The position numbers were made by a program, and so were the translations under genes. 64,000 nucleotides of DNA, taken from positions 248,001-312,000 of the forward strand of contig NZ_JAPIVS010000002.1 of NCBI RefSeq assembly GCF_026239695.1, written 5' to 3'. This stretch comes from Pedobacter sp. MC2016-15. GTDB taxonomy: Bacteria > Bacteroidota > Bacteroidia > Sphingobacteriales > Sphingobacteriaceae. Numbering within the stretch: position 1 is the first letter of the stretch; every line of letters starts with the position of its first letter. The notes under the pieces were generated by a model that had not been told where the DNA came from, searched no databases, and saw nothing but the letters and a program-made list of their open reading frames with translations. This document shows, one piece after another, positions 15,842 through 24,041 of the stretch.

Positions 15842-16213
15842 ATGCTGAGAACTTTATCCTATCTGAATCTGATTGGCACGGTGTGCTATTTTCTGGTCTA
15901 TCTGCAAAACGGCAATCCTACTATCATTCTGGGCTTGTTGTCGACTATTGTATACCAGTGGCTGATCCTGCGGAGCCAGGAGCAGGAACGTGGAGCCTGG
16001 GGAATAATAGAAGGTTTTTTTGCTGTTTTATCGCTAGTGTTTGCGCTTTATATGGGCTACAGCGCAGTTTTGCTGCTAATCATTGTGATTGAATATGAGT
16101 ACTATTCATGGAACAGTATGCTGCTGATTGGCTCGGGACTGCTGCTGATGCTTGCTCTTCTTTTTCATCTGTTTTTGAGCTGGACAGAAAAATTAGTAAA
16201 AAAAGATGAGTAA
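15842..16213 (+). CDS. Small multi-pass membrane protein, function unknown
   Basis: A 123-residue protein with about four hydrophobic segments (residues 5-20, 27-43, 55-82 and 95-113) and a charged C-terminus ending EKLVKKDE. No motif links it to a known transporter or enzyme. It lies between the divergent ytxH gene and the rplM promoter, ending 27 bases before the latter's -7 element. The likely start is the ATG at 15842, which follows an acceptable but non-consensus promoter region. I do not recognise the family. Confidence 0.65.
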   Translation: MLRTLSYLNLIGTVCYFLVYLQNGNPTIILGLLSTIVYQWLILRSQEQERGAWGIIEGFFAVLSLVFALYMGYSAVLLLIIVIEYEYYSWNSMLLIGSGLLLMLALLFHLFLSWTEKLVKKDE

Positions 16214-16216
16214 CCG

Positions 16217-16247
16217 TTTGATAGTTACATATTTTAATCTATCTTTG
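16217..16247 (+). promoter_or_regulatory. Strong promoter of the rplM-rpsI-rpsB-tsf cluster
   Basis: TTTG at 16217-16220 and TATCTTTG at 16240-16247, with 19 bases between them, match the Bacteroidota -33/-7 consensus exactly. The predicted start is about 16251. Confidence 0.8.
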
Positions 16248-16251
16248 CAGT

Positions 16252-16266
16252 CCCTAAATCTTAGGG
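16252..16266 (+). promoter_or_regulatory. Hairpin at the 5' end of the rplM mRNA
   Basis: CCCTAA, a 3-base loop ATC, then TTAGGG form a perfect 6-bp hairpin starting at or next to the predicted transcription start. It may protect the 5' end or act in autoregulation. Confidence 0.5.
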
Positions 16267-16303
16267 GGAATAAATAATTGTTTAACAAATTAAATACAAG
16301 CAA

Positions 16304-16747
16304 GTGAATACGTTAAGTTACAAAACTGTCTCTGCCAATGCTAAAACTGTTAACAAACAGTGGGTTGTTGTTGATGCACAAGGCGAGATTTTGGGGCGCT
16401 TGTCATCGAAGATCGCAATGATCATCCGTGGTAAAAACAAGCCTGAGTATACCCCACACGTAGACTGCGGCGATAATGTGATCGTTATCAATGCAGACAA
16501 GATTAAGTTGACCGGTAACAAGTTAAGTGACAAAACTTATACTTCTTACACTGGATATCCAGGTGGTCAGCGTTTCATTTCTCCGAAGGAGTTATTGGCG
16601 AAACATCCTACACGTGTGATCGAGAAAGCTGTTCGTGGTATGTTACCTAAAACAAAATTAGGTGCAAAATTATACACGAATCTTTTTGTATACGCAGGTT
16701 CTGAGCATCCTCATGCAGCACAATCACCAACAACCATTACACTTTAA
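16304..16747 (+). CDS. rplM: 50S ribosomal protein L13
   Basis: A 147-residue ribosomal protein L13 (uL13), an early-assembling component of the large subunit. The core blocks GEILGRLSSKIAMIIRGK, YTPHVDCGDNVIVINADKI and the GMLPKTKLGAKLY segment are all present. The start is GTG at 16304: no in-frame ATG is available, and the N-terminus NTLSYKTVSANAKTVNKQW aligns with the family. It is the first gene of a ribosomal cluster, with rpsI 16 bases downstream, and it has a strong promoter with a 5' hairpin. Confidence 0.97.
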   Translation: MNTLSYKTVSANAKTVNKQWVVVDAQGEILGRLSSKIAMIIRGKNKPEYTPHVDCGDNVIVINADKIKLTGNKLSDKTYTSYTGYPGGQRFISPKELLAKHPTRVIEKAVRGMLPKTKLGAKLYTNLFVYAGSEHPHAAQSPTTITL

Positions 16748-16763
16748 TTAAAGGAAGAAAGAA

Positions 16764-17150
16764 ATGTCAGTTACTAATACTTCAGGAAGAAGAAAAACTG
16801 CTGTTGCGCGAATCTACATGAAAGAAGGCAACGGTACTATTACTGTAAACAGTAAAGATTACAAAGTATATTTCCCTACATTACCATTACAATATATTGT
16901 TAACCAGAGTTTCGAAGTTTCTGAACTTGCTGGACAGTATGATGTACAGGTAAACGTAGCAGGCGGTGGTGTTAAAGGCCAGGCCGAAGCTGTTCGTTTA
17001 GCGATCGCTAAAGCTATTGTCGAGTTAGATGCTGAGAAAAAACCGGCATTACGTGCTAAAGGGTTAATGACCCGTGATATGCGTATGGTTGAACGTAAGA
17101 AACCAGGACGTAAGAAAGCTCGTAAAAAGTTCCAATTCAGTAAACGTTAA
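16764..17150 (+). CDS. rpsI: 30S ribosomal protein S9
   Basis: A 128-residue ribosomal protein S9 (uS9) whose basic C-terminal tail (KKARKKFQFSKR) reaches the P-site tRNA. Family blocks are GRRKTAVARIYMKEG at the N-terminus, the VAGGGVKGQAEAVRLAIAKA segment, and RDMRMVERKKPGRKKARKK. A purine-rich AAGGAAG lies upstream of the ATG. It sits in the usual rplM-rpsI pair, with rpsB 20 bases downstream. Confidence 0.97.
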   Translation: MSVTNTSGRRKTAVARIYMKEGNGTITVNSKDYKVYFPTLPLQYIVNQSFEVSELAGQYDVQVNVAGGGVKGQAEAVRLAIAKAIVELDAEKKPALRAKGLMTRDMRMVERKKPGRKKARKKFQFSKR

Positions 17151-17154
17151 TCTC

Positions 17155-17161
17155 AAGGAGG
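17155..17161 (+). promoter_or_regulatory. Full Shine-Dalgarno sequence before rpsB
   Basis: AAGGAGG lies nine bases before the rpsB ATG. Such a complete match is unusual for Bacteroidota genes, most of which in this window lack any recognisable site. Confidence 0.7.
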
Positions 17162-17170
17162 ACAAAGACA

Positions 17171-17995
17171 ATGGCAAGAACAACATATCAAGACTTATTG
17201 GATGCAGGTGTACACTTTGGTCACCTTACCCGCAAATGGAATCCGAAAATGGCACCATATATTTTTATGGAACGCAATGGGATTCACATTATAGATTTAA
17301 ATAAAACTTTAACTAAAACTGAAGAAGCTGCTTCAGCGATCAAACAAATCGTAAAATCAGGTCGTAAGATCTTATTTGTAGCTACTAAGAAACAAGCTAA
17401 AGAAATCGTTGCTGATCAGGCAAAAAAAGTAAACATGCCTTTCGTAACTGAGCGTTGGTTAGGTGGTATGTTAACAAACTTCCAAACTGTACGCAAGTCA
17501 ATCAAAAAGATGTCTAACATCGATAAAATGACTAAAGATGGTACTTATTCGATCCTTTCTAAGAAAGAGCGTTTAATGATCCAGCGTGAGCGTATCAAAT
17601 TGGAAAGCTTATTAGGTGGTATCGCGGATTTAAACCGTTTACCAGCAGCAATCTTTTTAATTGACGTTAAAAAAGAGCATATCGCAGTTAGCGAAGCGTT
17701 GAAATTAAACATTCCAACATTTGCAATGGTTGATACAAACTCTGATCCGTCAAACATCGATTTCCCTATCCCGGCGAATGATGATGCAACTAAATCTATC
17801 TCTTTAATTACTGATGTAATCATCAAAGCAATTGAAGAAGGTTTAGATGAGCGTAAACGTGAGAAAGATGATGAAGCTGAAAAAGAAGCTGTAGCTGCTA
17901 AAGCTGCTGCTGATGCTCCTGAAACTGCTGCACCTGGCGCAAGAAGAGCTAGAAAAGAAAATGCTGAAACCGAAGAAGGTACAAGCGAAGCATAA
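17171..17995 (+). CDS. rpsB: 30S ribosomal protein S2
   Basis: A 274-residue ribosomal protein S2 (uS2). Residues 1-225 hold the conserved fold: LLDAGVHFGHLTRKWNPKM, the FVTERWLGGMLTNFQTVRKS block, and IPTFAMVDTNSDPSNIDFPIPANDDA. The last 45 residues form an Ala/Glu-rich extension beyond the usual end (AAADAPETAAPGARRAR). A strong ribosome-binding site precedes it. tsf follows after a 104-base gap containing an imperfect palindrome. Confidence 0.97.
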   Translation: MARTTYQDLLDAGVHFGHLTRKWNPKMAPYIFMERNGIHIIDLNKTLTKTEEAASAIKQIVKSGRKILFVATKKQAKEIVADQAKKVNMPFVTERWLGGMLTNFQTVRKSIKKMSNIDKMTKDGTYSILSKKERLMIQRERIKLESLLGGIADLNRLPAAIFLIDVKKEHIAVSEALKLNIPTFAMVDTNSDPSNIDFPIPANDDATKSISLITDVIIKAIEEGLDERKREKDDEAEKEAVAAKAAADAPETAAPGARRARKENAETEEGTSEA

Positions 17996-18008
17996 ATAAT
18001 ATATTTTT

Positions 18009-18062
18009 GGGTTGTATGTTGTGCGTTGAAGGTTCTTACTAACAACTTACAATGTACAACCC
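18009..18062. repeat. Imperfect palindrome between rpsB and tsf
   Basis: Arms 18009-18028 and 18043-18062 pair in 16 of 20 positions with a 14-base spacer; the outer 8 bases (GGGTTGTA with TACAACCC) pair perfectly. No U-run follows immediately. It resembles intergenic palindromic repeats seen in related genomes. Confidence 0.5.
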
Positions 18063-18099
18063 ATAATTTTTTAGATAAAAACTTAAAAAAGAACATAAC

Positions 18100-18936
18100 A
18101 TGTCAGTACAAATTTCTGCAGCAGATGTAAACAAATTACGCCAACAAACCGGTGCCGGTATGATGGATTGCAAAAAAGCATTAATAGAGGCCAATGGCGA
18201 TTTCGAAGCTGCGGTTGATTACTTACGTAAAAAAGGTGCTAAAGTTGCAGCGAGCCGTCAGGATCGTGATTCTAACGAAGGTGTTGTTATCGCAAAAGCT
18301 ACAGCTGACGGAACACGTGGTGTTGTAGTTGAATTAAACTGCGAAACTGATTTCGTAGCTAAAAATGCTGACTTCATCGCTTTAGCGACTAAATTCACTG
18401 ATTTAGCAGTTGAGAAAAACCCTGCTACATTAGAAGAACTTTTATCTCTTGAAATTGATGGTCAGAAAGTTTCTGATATCATCGTTGAAAACACTGGTAA
18501 AATCGGTGAGAAAATCGGTATCTCTAAATTCGAAACTGTTTCTGGAGAGAAAGTTATCCCTTACATCCACGGTAACTACCGTTTAGGCGTTTTAGTAGCC
18601 CTAAACCAAACTGTTGCAGGTGCTGATGAAGCTGGTAAAGACGTTGCGATGCAAATTGCTGCAATGAACCCGGTAGCTTTAGATAAAGCTGACGTAGATA
18701 CACACACGATTGAGCGTGAAATGGAAATTGCTAAAGAGCAAATCCGTGCAGAAGGTAAACCTGAAGAAATGGTAGAAAAAATTGCTGCTGGTAAACTGAA
18801 CAAGTTCTACAAAGACAGTACTTTATTAAACCAGGAATTTGTTAAGGATTCTTCTAAAGACGTTCGTAAATTCTTAAATGACACTGCTAACGGTTTAACT
18901 GTTACTGCATTTAAACGTGTTCAATTAGGATCATAG
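18100..18936 (+). CDS. tsf: Elongation factor Ts
   Basis: A 278-residue EF-Ts, the nucleotide exchange factor that recycles EF-Tu. The N-terminal UBA-like domain has VNKLRQQTGAGMMDCKKAL, and the TDFVAKNADF signature follows at about residue 80. Two core subdomains and the C-terminal FYKDSTLLNQEFVKDS segment complete the protein. The length is close to the usual 280. It ends the ribosomal cluster; a clear rho-independent terminator follows at 18960-18988. Confidence 0.97.
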   Translation: MSVQISAADVNKLRQQTGAGMMDCKKALIEANGDFEAAVDYLRKKGAKVAASRQDRDSNEGVVIAKATADGTRGVVVELNCETDFVAKNADFIALATKFTDLAVEKNPATLEELLSLEIDGQKVSDIIVENTGKIGEKIGISKFETVSGEKVIPYIHGNYRLGVLVALNQTVAGADEAGKDVAMQIAAMNPVALDKADVDTHTIEREMEIAKEQIRAEGKPEEMVEKIAAGKLNKFYKDSTLLNQEFVKDSSKDVRKFLNDTANGLTVTAFKRVQLGS

Positions 18937-18959
18937 TTCCTTCAATGATAATTATAAAG

Positions 18960-18988
18960 AGTCCCTTATTTTAAGGGACTTTTTTTTT
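18960..18988 (+). terminator. Rho-independent terminator after tsf
   Basis: AGTCCCTTA and TAAGGGACT form a perfect 9-bp stem with a 3-base loop, directly followed by eight T residues. Confidence 0.9.
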
Positions 18989-19017
18989 GCCTTATATTTA
19001 GCGAAACTCATTCAGGA

Positions 19018-20139
19018 ATGATAGCTATTACAAATTGTAAGTTTTTTAAGGAAGGCAGACTGGTTAACAATGCTGCGGTGTTAATTGCAGATGGCCTGAT
19101 TACAGAGATCAGGGAGGGGGAAATCCCGGAAGGTTATCGTATCGAAGATGCGCATGGAGCATATGTTACTCCGGGTTTTATAGATTTACAGATTTATGGT
19201 TCCGGCGGCAACCTGTTTTCTGCCTATCCTACAGTAGAAACGTTAAAGCAGATGGATGAACATCTCATCAGCAAGGGTACTACAGGATTTCTGGCCTGCC
19301 TGGCTACCAACTCGCTGGATGTCTTTGCAGCAGCTATTGTAGCTGCTAAAGCTTACCGCCCGGAGGCCAAAGGATTTTTGGGGCTCCATCTGGAGGGGCC
19401 ATACCTGAATCCCAAAAGGCTGGGGGCACATCCTGAAAAGTATGTCCATAAAGCTACGCTGGAGGAGCTGAAGAGCTTGCTTGATGATGCAGATGGTGTG
19501 GTCAGAATGATGACACTGGCGCCTGAGCTTCAGGATGAAGAGGTTATCCGTTATCTGCTTGACCAGGGGATAGTCCTCTCTGTGGGACATAGTGATGCAA
19601 ATTACGAACAGGCAAATAAAGCATTTGCTGATGGGTTTACGACCTCCACGCATTTGTTTAATGCGATGCCCGCTATCCACCACCGTAATCCTAACCTGCC
19701 TGCAGCGATATTAAATCATCCCACTGCAATGGCCAGCATCATTGCTGATGGTGCGCACGTGGATTTTGCCATGGTACAGCTGAGTTATAAAATGATGAAG
19801 GAAAGGTTGTTCCTGATCACCGATGCGGTGACGGCCTGCAACGTTGGCCCTTATCAGCATGTGCTGAACGGCGACAGGTTTGTGATGCCGGACGGGACAA
19901 TTTCAGGCTCTAACATTACGCTGCGCGATGCGGTAAGTAACTGTGTAAATCACTGTCATATACCATTGCATGCAGCTTTGGACATGGCTTCGGTACAGCC
20001 TGCAAGGGTTTTGGGAATAGATGACTCTTTCGGAGAACTTACAACCGGAAAAACGGCCAGCTTATTGCTGCTGTCGGACGAATTTGTTCTCCAAAAAGTA
20101 TTTGTCGCAGGAGTTGAACATTTGATCAGTATTAATTAA
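19018..20139 (+). CDS. nagA: N-acetylglucosamine-6-phosphate deacetylase
   Basis: A 373-residue amidohydrolase that converts GlcNAc-6-phosphate to glucosamine-6-phosphate and acetate, feeding amino-sugar recycling. Visible motifs are [15 protein letters not shown] with the metal-binding Glu (about 125), [27 protein letters not shown], and LITDAV with the catalytic Asp. The first metal motif HxH is absent (it reads QIYGSGG near residue 62), as in the single-metal E. coli-type enzymes. The start ATG at 19018 follows a near-consensus TATATTTA. It stands between tsf and pyrH, which are often adjacent in other genomes. Confidence 0.93.
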   Translation: MIAITNCKFFKEGRLVNNAAVLIADGLITEIREGEIPEGYRIEDAHGAYVTPGFIDLQIYGSGGNLFSAYPTVETLKQMDEHLISKGTTGFLACLATNSLDVFAAAIVAAKAYRPEAKGFLGLHLEGPYLNPKRLGAHPEKYVHKATLEELKSLLDDADGVVRMMTLAPELQDEEVIRYLLDQGIVLSVGHSDANYEQANKAFADGFTTSTHLFNAMPAIHHRNPNLPAAILNHPTAMASIIADGAHVDFAMVQLSYKMMKERLFLITDAVTACNVGPYQHVLNGDRFVMPDGTISGSNITLRDAVSNCVNHCHIPLHAALDMASVQPARVLGIDDSFGELTTGKTASLLLLSDEFVLQKVFVAGVEHLISIN

Positions 20140-20149
20140 AACAAATAGT

Positions 20150-20157
20150 TATTTTTG
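20150..20157 (+). promoter_or_regulatory. -7 promoter element for pyrH
   Basis: TATTTTTG matches TAnnTTTG and ends five bases before the pyrH ATG at 20163, predicting a near-leaderless transcript. Confidence 0.5.
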
Positions 20158-20162
20158 GAGTC

Positions 20163-20870
20163 ATGAAGTACAAAAGGATCCTACTTAAGTTAAGCGGCGA
20201 ATCGCTGATGGGCGATAAGCAATACGGTATAGACAATGCACGCGTAAAACAATACGCTGAAGACATCAAAGCTGTTCATGCCCAGGGGCTGGAAATCGCA
20301 ATTGTTATTGGCGGCGGTAATATTTTCAGGGGTCTGAGTGCAGAAAAATCGGGGATGGACAGAGCCCAGGCAGATTATATGGGTATGCTGGCCACAGTGA
20401 TCAACAGTATGGCCTTACAGGATGCGCTGGAGAAAGTTGGCCTGAAAACCAGGTTGCTTACTGCCATCAAAATGGAGCAGATTTGTGAGCCATTTATCCG
20501 TAGAAGAGCTGTACGCCACCTTGAAAAAGGACGTGTAGTGATCTTTGGTGCCGGTACAGGAAACCCTTACTTCACTACGGATTCTGCCGCTGCACTTCGT
20601 GCCATTGAAATCAAAGCAGATGTTGTACTGAAAGGTACACGTGTGGATGGTATTTATACTGCCGATCCGGAGAAAGATCCTACAGCAACACGCTATTCGG
20701 AGATCTCTTTTAAAGAAGTATATGCCAAAGGCCTGAACGTAATGGATATGACAGCTTTTACACTTTGTGAGGAAAACGAACTACCAATCATTGTCTTTGA
20801 TATGAACAAACACGGTAACTTCATGAAAATCGCTCAGGGCGAAGAAATAGGTACCCTGGTTAAAGGCTAG
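20163..20870 (+). CDS. pyrH: UMP kinase
   Basis: A 235-residue bacterial UMP kinase of the amino-acid-kinase fold, which phosphorylates UMP to UDP. The N-terminal [14 protein letters not shown] is the phosphate-binding strand-loop. GGGNIFRG (about 51-58) is the second glycine loop. The [21 protein letters not shown] and DGIYTADP blocks bind nucleotide. Length and motif order are standard. frr follows after 36 bases with its own -7 element. Confidence 0.97.
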   Translation: MKYKRILLKLSGESLMGDKQYGIDNARVKQYAEDIKAVHAQGLEIAIVIGGGNIFRGLSAEKSGMDRAQADYMGMLATVINSMALQDALEKVGLKTRLLTAIKMEQICEPFIRRRAVRHLEKGRVVIFGAGTGNPYFTTDSAAALRAIEIKADVVLKGTRVDGIYTADPEKDPTATRYSEISFKEVYAKGLNVMDMTAFTLCEENELPIIVFDMNKHGNFMKIAQGEEIGTLVKG

Positions 20871-20884
20871 ATTAAAGAGAAATA

Positions 20885-20892
20885 TATTTTTG
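20885..20892 (+). promoter_or_regulatory. -7 promoter element for frr
   Basis: TATTTTTG matches TAnnTTTG and lies 14 bases before the frr ATG, allowing frr to be transcribed separately from pyrH. Confidence 0.45.
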
Positions 20893-20906
20893 ATAAACAG
20901 TAAATT

Positions 20907-21470
20907 ATGAACGACCTCATAAAAAAACAATTACAGGATGCTCAGGCAACAATGGATAAAGCGATTGCGCATTGTGAATCTGAATTGACTAAAATAAGGG
21001 CAGGAAAAGCTTCCTCAGGTATGCTGGACGGAATTACAGTTGACTATTATGGAAGTGCTACTCCTCTGGCTAATGTAGCAAGTATCAATACTCCGGATGC
21101 GCGTACTATCCTTGTACAGCCCTGGGAAAAAAATATGCTTGTGCCGATTGAACGTGCAATCATGGAAGCCAATATCGGTATTAACCCTCAGAATGATGGT
21201 GTGGTGATCCGTTTGGGTGTACCTCCACTGACTGAGGAACGTAGAAAAGACCTGGTTAAAAAGGTAAAAGAGGAAGCAGAACGCGGCCGTATCACTGTAC
21301 GCAATATCCGTAAAGATGCCAATGAGAAAATCAAAAGACTGAAAGGCGAAGGCGTTTCTGATGATGAGATCAAAACTGGTGAAGCGGAAGTACAGAAAAT
21401 TACTGATGCTTATATCGTGAAGGTTGACAAACACGCCGAAGCAAAAGAGAAAGATGTGATGACGGTTTAA
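20907..21470 (+). CDS. frr: Ribosome recycling factor
   Basis: A 187-residue ribosome recycling factor that splits post-termination ribosomes together with EF-G. Family marks are LTKIRAGKASSGMLDGITVDYYGS near residue 30, RTILVQPWEKNM, and the C-terminal helical region with RRKDLVKKVKEEAERGRITVRNIRKDANE. Length is standard at about 185. A GAAA-loop hairpin terminator follows at 21502-21533, and the next gene's promoter overlaps it. Confidence 0.97.
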   Translation: MNDLIKKQLQDAQATMDKAIAHCESELTKIRAGKASSGMLDGITVDYYGSATPLANVASINTPDARTILVQPWEKNMLVPIERAIMEANIGINPQNDGVVIRLGVPPLTEERRKDLVKKVKEEAERGRITVRNIRKDANEKIKRLKGEGVSDDEIKTGEAEVQKITDAYIVKVDKHAEAKEKDVMTV

Positions 21471-21501
21471 CCGAAATTAAATATAATACAATAGTCAATA
21501 A

Positions 21502-21533
21502 AAAGGGAATGTAGCGAAAGCTATATTCCCTTT
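21502..21533 (+). terminator. Rho-independent terminator after frr
   Basis: Arms 21502-21515 and 21520-21533 pair over 14 bases with one G-U wobble, capped by a GAAA tetraloop; the arm ends in TTT and T-rich sequence follows. Confidence 0.85.
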
Positions 21534-21536
21534 GTT

Positions 21537-21544
21537 TATTTTTG
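21537..21544 (+). promoter_or_regulatory. -7 promoter element for ABC transporter gene
   Basis: TATTTTTG matches TAnnTTTG, 18 bases before the ATG at 21563 and immediately after the frr terminator stem. Confidence 0.5.
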
Positions 21545-21562
21545 CGGCCTACTTATCCTTGC

Positions 21563-23302
21563 ATGAACTTATTAGTACAATATCTAAAGAATTATAAATG
21601 GGTTGTGTGTCTTGCACTTTTACTTGCAGCCATAAATATTGCCTTCTCCTTACTTGATCCATATATTACCGGACGCATTGTTGACCGTTTTATTGAGAAA
21701 AAAGACGTCCTGAACCGCAGTGAGTTTATCTATGGTGTTTTAGGTCTTGTGGGAATGAGTGTGGGTGCCGCAATGGTATCCCGGATCGCGAAAAACTTTC
21801 AGGATTACTTCACCAGCATCATTGTACAGAAAGTAGGTGCCCAGATGTATGCTGACGGATTAAAACACTCTCTGGAATTACCTTATCAGGTTTTTGAAGA
21901 TCAGCGTAGTGGTGAAACGCTGGGGATTTTACAGAAAGTGAGGCTGGACAGTGAGAAGTTTATCACGTCTTTCATCAGTATTTTGTTTGTCAGTCTGATC
22001 GGGATGGTTTTTGTGATCGTTTATTCGGTTGCAGTGAGTTATAAGGTGACCCTTATTTATTTTGCGGCTATTCCCATTATCAGCTTTGTTAGCTGGTTCC
22101 TGAGCAGAAAAATCAAAACTATACAACGTAAAATTGTGACGGAAACGACTTCTCTGGCAGGGTCCACTACTGAGTCGTTGAGAAATATAGAGCTCGTAAA
22201 GAGTCTTGGGCTTGCGAATCAGGAAATTGAACGTCTCAATAAAACCACCTATAAAATTCTTGGTCTGGAACTGCAGAAGGTAAAATATGTACGGAGCATG
22301 AGCTTTGTACAGGGTACAACTGTCAATCTTGTGCGAAGCATCATGGTAGTGGTACTGCTGATCCTGATTTTTGAAAACACTATCTCGGCGGGGCAGTACT
22401 TTTCATTTCTCTTTTATTCATTTTTCCTGTTTGGACCATTACAGGAGCTTGGAAATGTGATCCTTTCCTGGCGTGAGGCAGAAGTATCTTTAGGGAACTT
22501 TAAAAATATTCTGAATACTCCGGTTGATCAGAAACCTGCGAATCCTAAGGTGCTTAGTAAGATTACCTCACTGGAATTTTCTGATTTGAGCTTCAGACAC
22601 CTGACGGGTAAAAGCAATGCCCTGAACGAGATCAGTTTTAAGGTAAAGGATGGGGAGACAATTGCTTTTGTAGGACCTTCAGGATCTGGTAAAACAACAC
22701 TGGTAAAGTTATTGGTAGGTTTATATCAGCCCGTTATCGGCGAAGTATTGTATAATGATATCAGCAGTCGTGAAATAGATCTTGATCTGCTGAGAGAGAA
22801 GATCGGCTTTGTGACACAGGATACACAGTTGTTTTCCGGTACAATCAGGGAAAACCTGCAGTTTGTACGTCCCGGTGCCACAGATGAAGAATGCCTGAAG
22901 GTAATGGAGCAGGCGGCTTGTCAGTCGCTGCTGGCACGTGCCGACAAAGGACTGGATACAGTAATTGGCGAAGGTGGTGTGAAAGTATCAGGCGGAGAGA
23001 AACAGCGTTTGTCTATCGCAAGGGCCTTGTTACGCAGACCGGATATCCTGGTATTTGATGAGGCGACCTCATCATTGGACTCCATTACTGAAGAAGAGAT
23101 TACAGCAACAATCAGGGATGTATCTGAACTAACGAACCATATTACTATTCTCATTGCGCACAGGCTATCTACAATCCGCCACGCAGACAGGATCTATGTG
23201 CTGGAGAAAGGACAAATTATCGAACAGGGTGAACATGCGGCTCTTCTTGCTGAGAAAGGTCTGTATTATGCGATGTGGCGCCAGCAGGTAGGAGAAAGAT
23301 AA
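21563..23302 (+). CDS. ABC transporter, fused permease and ATPase
   Basis: A 579-residue half-transporter (type IV exporter fold) that should work as a dimer to move a lipid, peptide or drug out of the cell. Six transmembrane helices occupy residues 1-310. The ATPase domain shows Walker A GPSGSGKTT (about 371), signature VSGGEKQRLSIARALL (about 475), Walker B ILVFDEATSSLD (about 495) and the AHRLSTI switch. The ATG at 21563 is preferred to an upstream TTG at 21542, since it lies just after the promoter and gives the usual MNLLVQYLKNYKW N-terminus. The substrate is unknown. Confidence 0.93.
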   Translation: MNLLVQYLKNYKWVVCLALLLAAINIAFSLLDPYITGRIVDRFIEKKDVLNRSEFIYGVLGLVGMSVGAAMVSRIAKNFQDYFTSIIVQKVGAQMYADGLKHSLELPYQVFEDQRSGETLGILQKVRLDSEKFITSFISILFVSLIGMVFVIVYSVAVSYKVTLIYFAAIPIISFVSWFLSRKIKTIQRKIVTETTSLAGSTTESLRNIELVKSLGLANQEIERLNKTTYKILGLELQKVKYVRSMSFVQGTTVNLVRSIMVVVLLILIFENTISAGQYFSFLFYSFFLFGPLQELGNVILSWREAEVSLGNFKNILNTPVDQKPANPKVLSKITSLEFSDLSFRHLTGKSNALNEISFKVKDGETIAFVGPSGSGKTTLVKLLVGLYQPVIGEVLYNDISSREIDLDLLREKIGFVTQDTQLFSGTIRENLQFVRPGATDEECLKVMEQAACQSLLARADKGLDTVIGEGGVKVSGGEKQRLSIARALLRRPDILVFDEATSSLDSITEEEITATIRDVSELTNHITILIAHRLSTIRHADRIYVLEKGQIIEQGEHAALLAEKGLYYAMWRQQVGER

Positions 23303-23308
23303 TCCTCC

Positions 23309-23833
23309 TTACCGGTAATCGTCAAAGATGAATTTCATGATCCGCTCTTCCTGGATAATACGGGTGATGAGTGGAATTAAATAAATGGGCAAACCGATAG
23401 CCATTACGTACCAGGCATGGAAGATCATGCCTGCACCCGTCAGCTCGAGGATATCGCCCAGATAATATCCCGGGTGCCTGAAGTACTTAAACAGAAAGCT
23501 CCTGTTGATGACATGAATATGTTTTGGCGCAATAATCAGCTTAATGGTCCAGATGTAGCTGAGCTTGTATATGAGATAGTAAATCACAAGGATTGAAAAG
23601 GCATATATTAATAATCCAGCCCATGAAATCAGATCTCTGCCCCAGCTGCCCTTACTGAGACCTTCGGTGATACAGGCGCCATAATAGAGAAAGTGGCAAC
23701 TGATTAATATCAGGGTATTGATGCCACCAAACTCTTTCCCTCCCTTTTGTTTTAACGCTTTTTCATTCTTTCCGGAAATCATCACGGTATAAAATCTTGC
23801 GATCAGGATTACAACAAAAGGTACAGTTATCAT
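23309..23833 (-). CDS. Isoprenylcysteine methyltransferase-like membrane protein
   Basis: A 174-residue polytopic protein with about five hydrophobic segments and the C-terminal signature of the ICMT/phospholipid-methyltransferase group. FKYFRHPGYYLGDILEL (about 113-130) carries the RHPxYY cofactor-loop motif, and RIIQEERIMKFIFDDYR closes the protein with the conserved Glu-Glu. Members methylate lipids or small molecules using SAM at the inner membrane; no substrate is evident. It converges on the ABC transporter gene with six bases between stops. Confidence 0.8.
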   Translation of the reverse strand: MITVPFVVILIARFYTVMISGKNEKALKQKGGKEFGGINTLILISCHFLYYGACITEGLSKGSWGRDLISWAGLLIYAFSILVIYYLIYKLSYIWTIKLIIAPKHIHVINRSFLFKYFRHPGYYLGDILELTGAGMIFHAWYVMAIGLPIYLIPLITRIIQEERIMKFIFDDYR

Positions 23834-23941
23834 TTGGTTAGGTATTTAGTAAAGGCAAAAGTCTGATATCATTCAGCTACAGCCAATCCCCAAAGCCGGG
23901 GGTTTTGTTCATCAGGACAAGCATTAATCAAAATCCCTGTG

Positions 23942-23970
23942 ATTTTAAATGTTAACATGACATTTAAAAT
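23942..23970. promoter_or_regulatory. Perfect 11-bp inverted repeat upstream of the glycosidase operon
   Basis: ATTTTAAATGT (23942-23952) and ACATTTAAAAT (23960-23970) are perfectly complementary with a 7-base spacer, and a 10-base palindrome ATGTTAACAT overlaps the centre. It lies 72 bases before the first glycosidase ATG and is a candidate operator. Confidence 0.5.
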
Positions 23971-23993
23971 AATTATTCCTACATTAGGTTTAT

Positions 23994-24010
23994 AATCGAT
24001 TTTGTCGATT
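23994..24010. promoter_or_regulatory. Second inverted repeat in glycosidase promoter region
   Basis: AATCGA and TCGATT flank TTTTG. This 6-5-6 repeat sits 31 bases before the ATG at 24042 and could be a second regulator site or overlap the core promoter. Confidence 0.35.
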
Positions 24011-24041
24011 TAGCATTACAACCAAATATAAAGTTCCAGCT

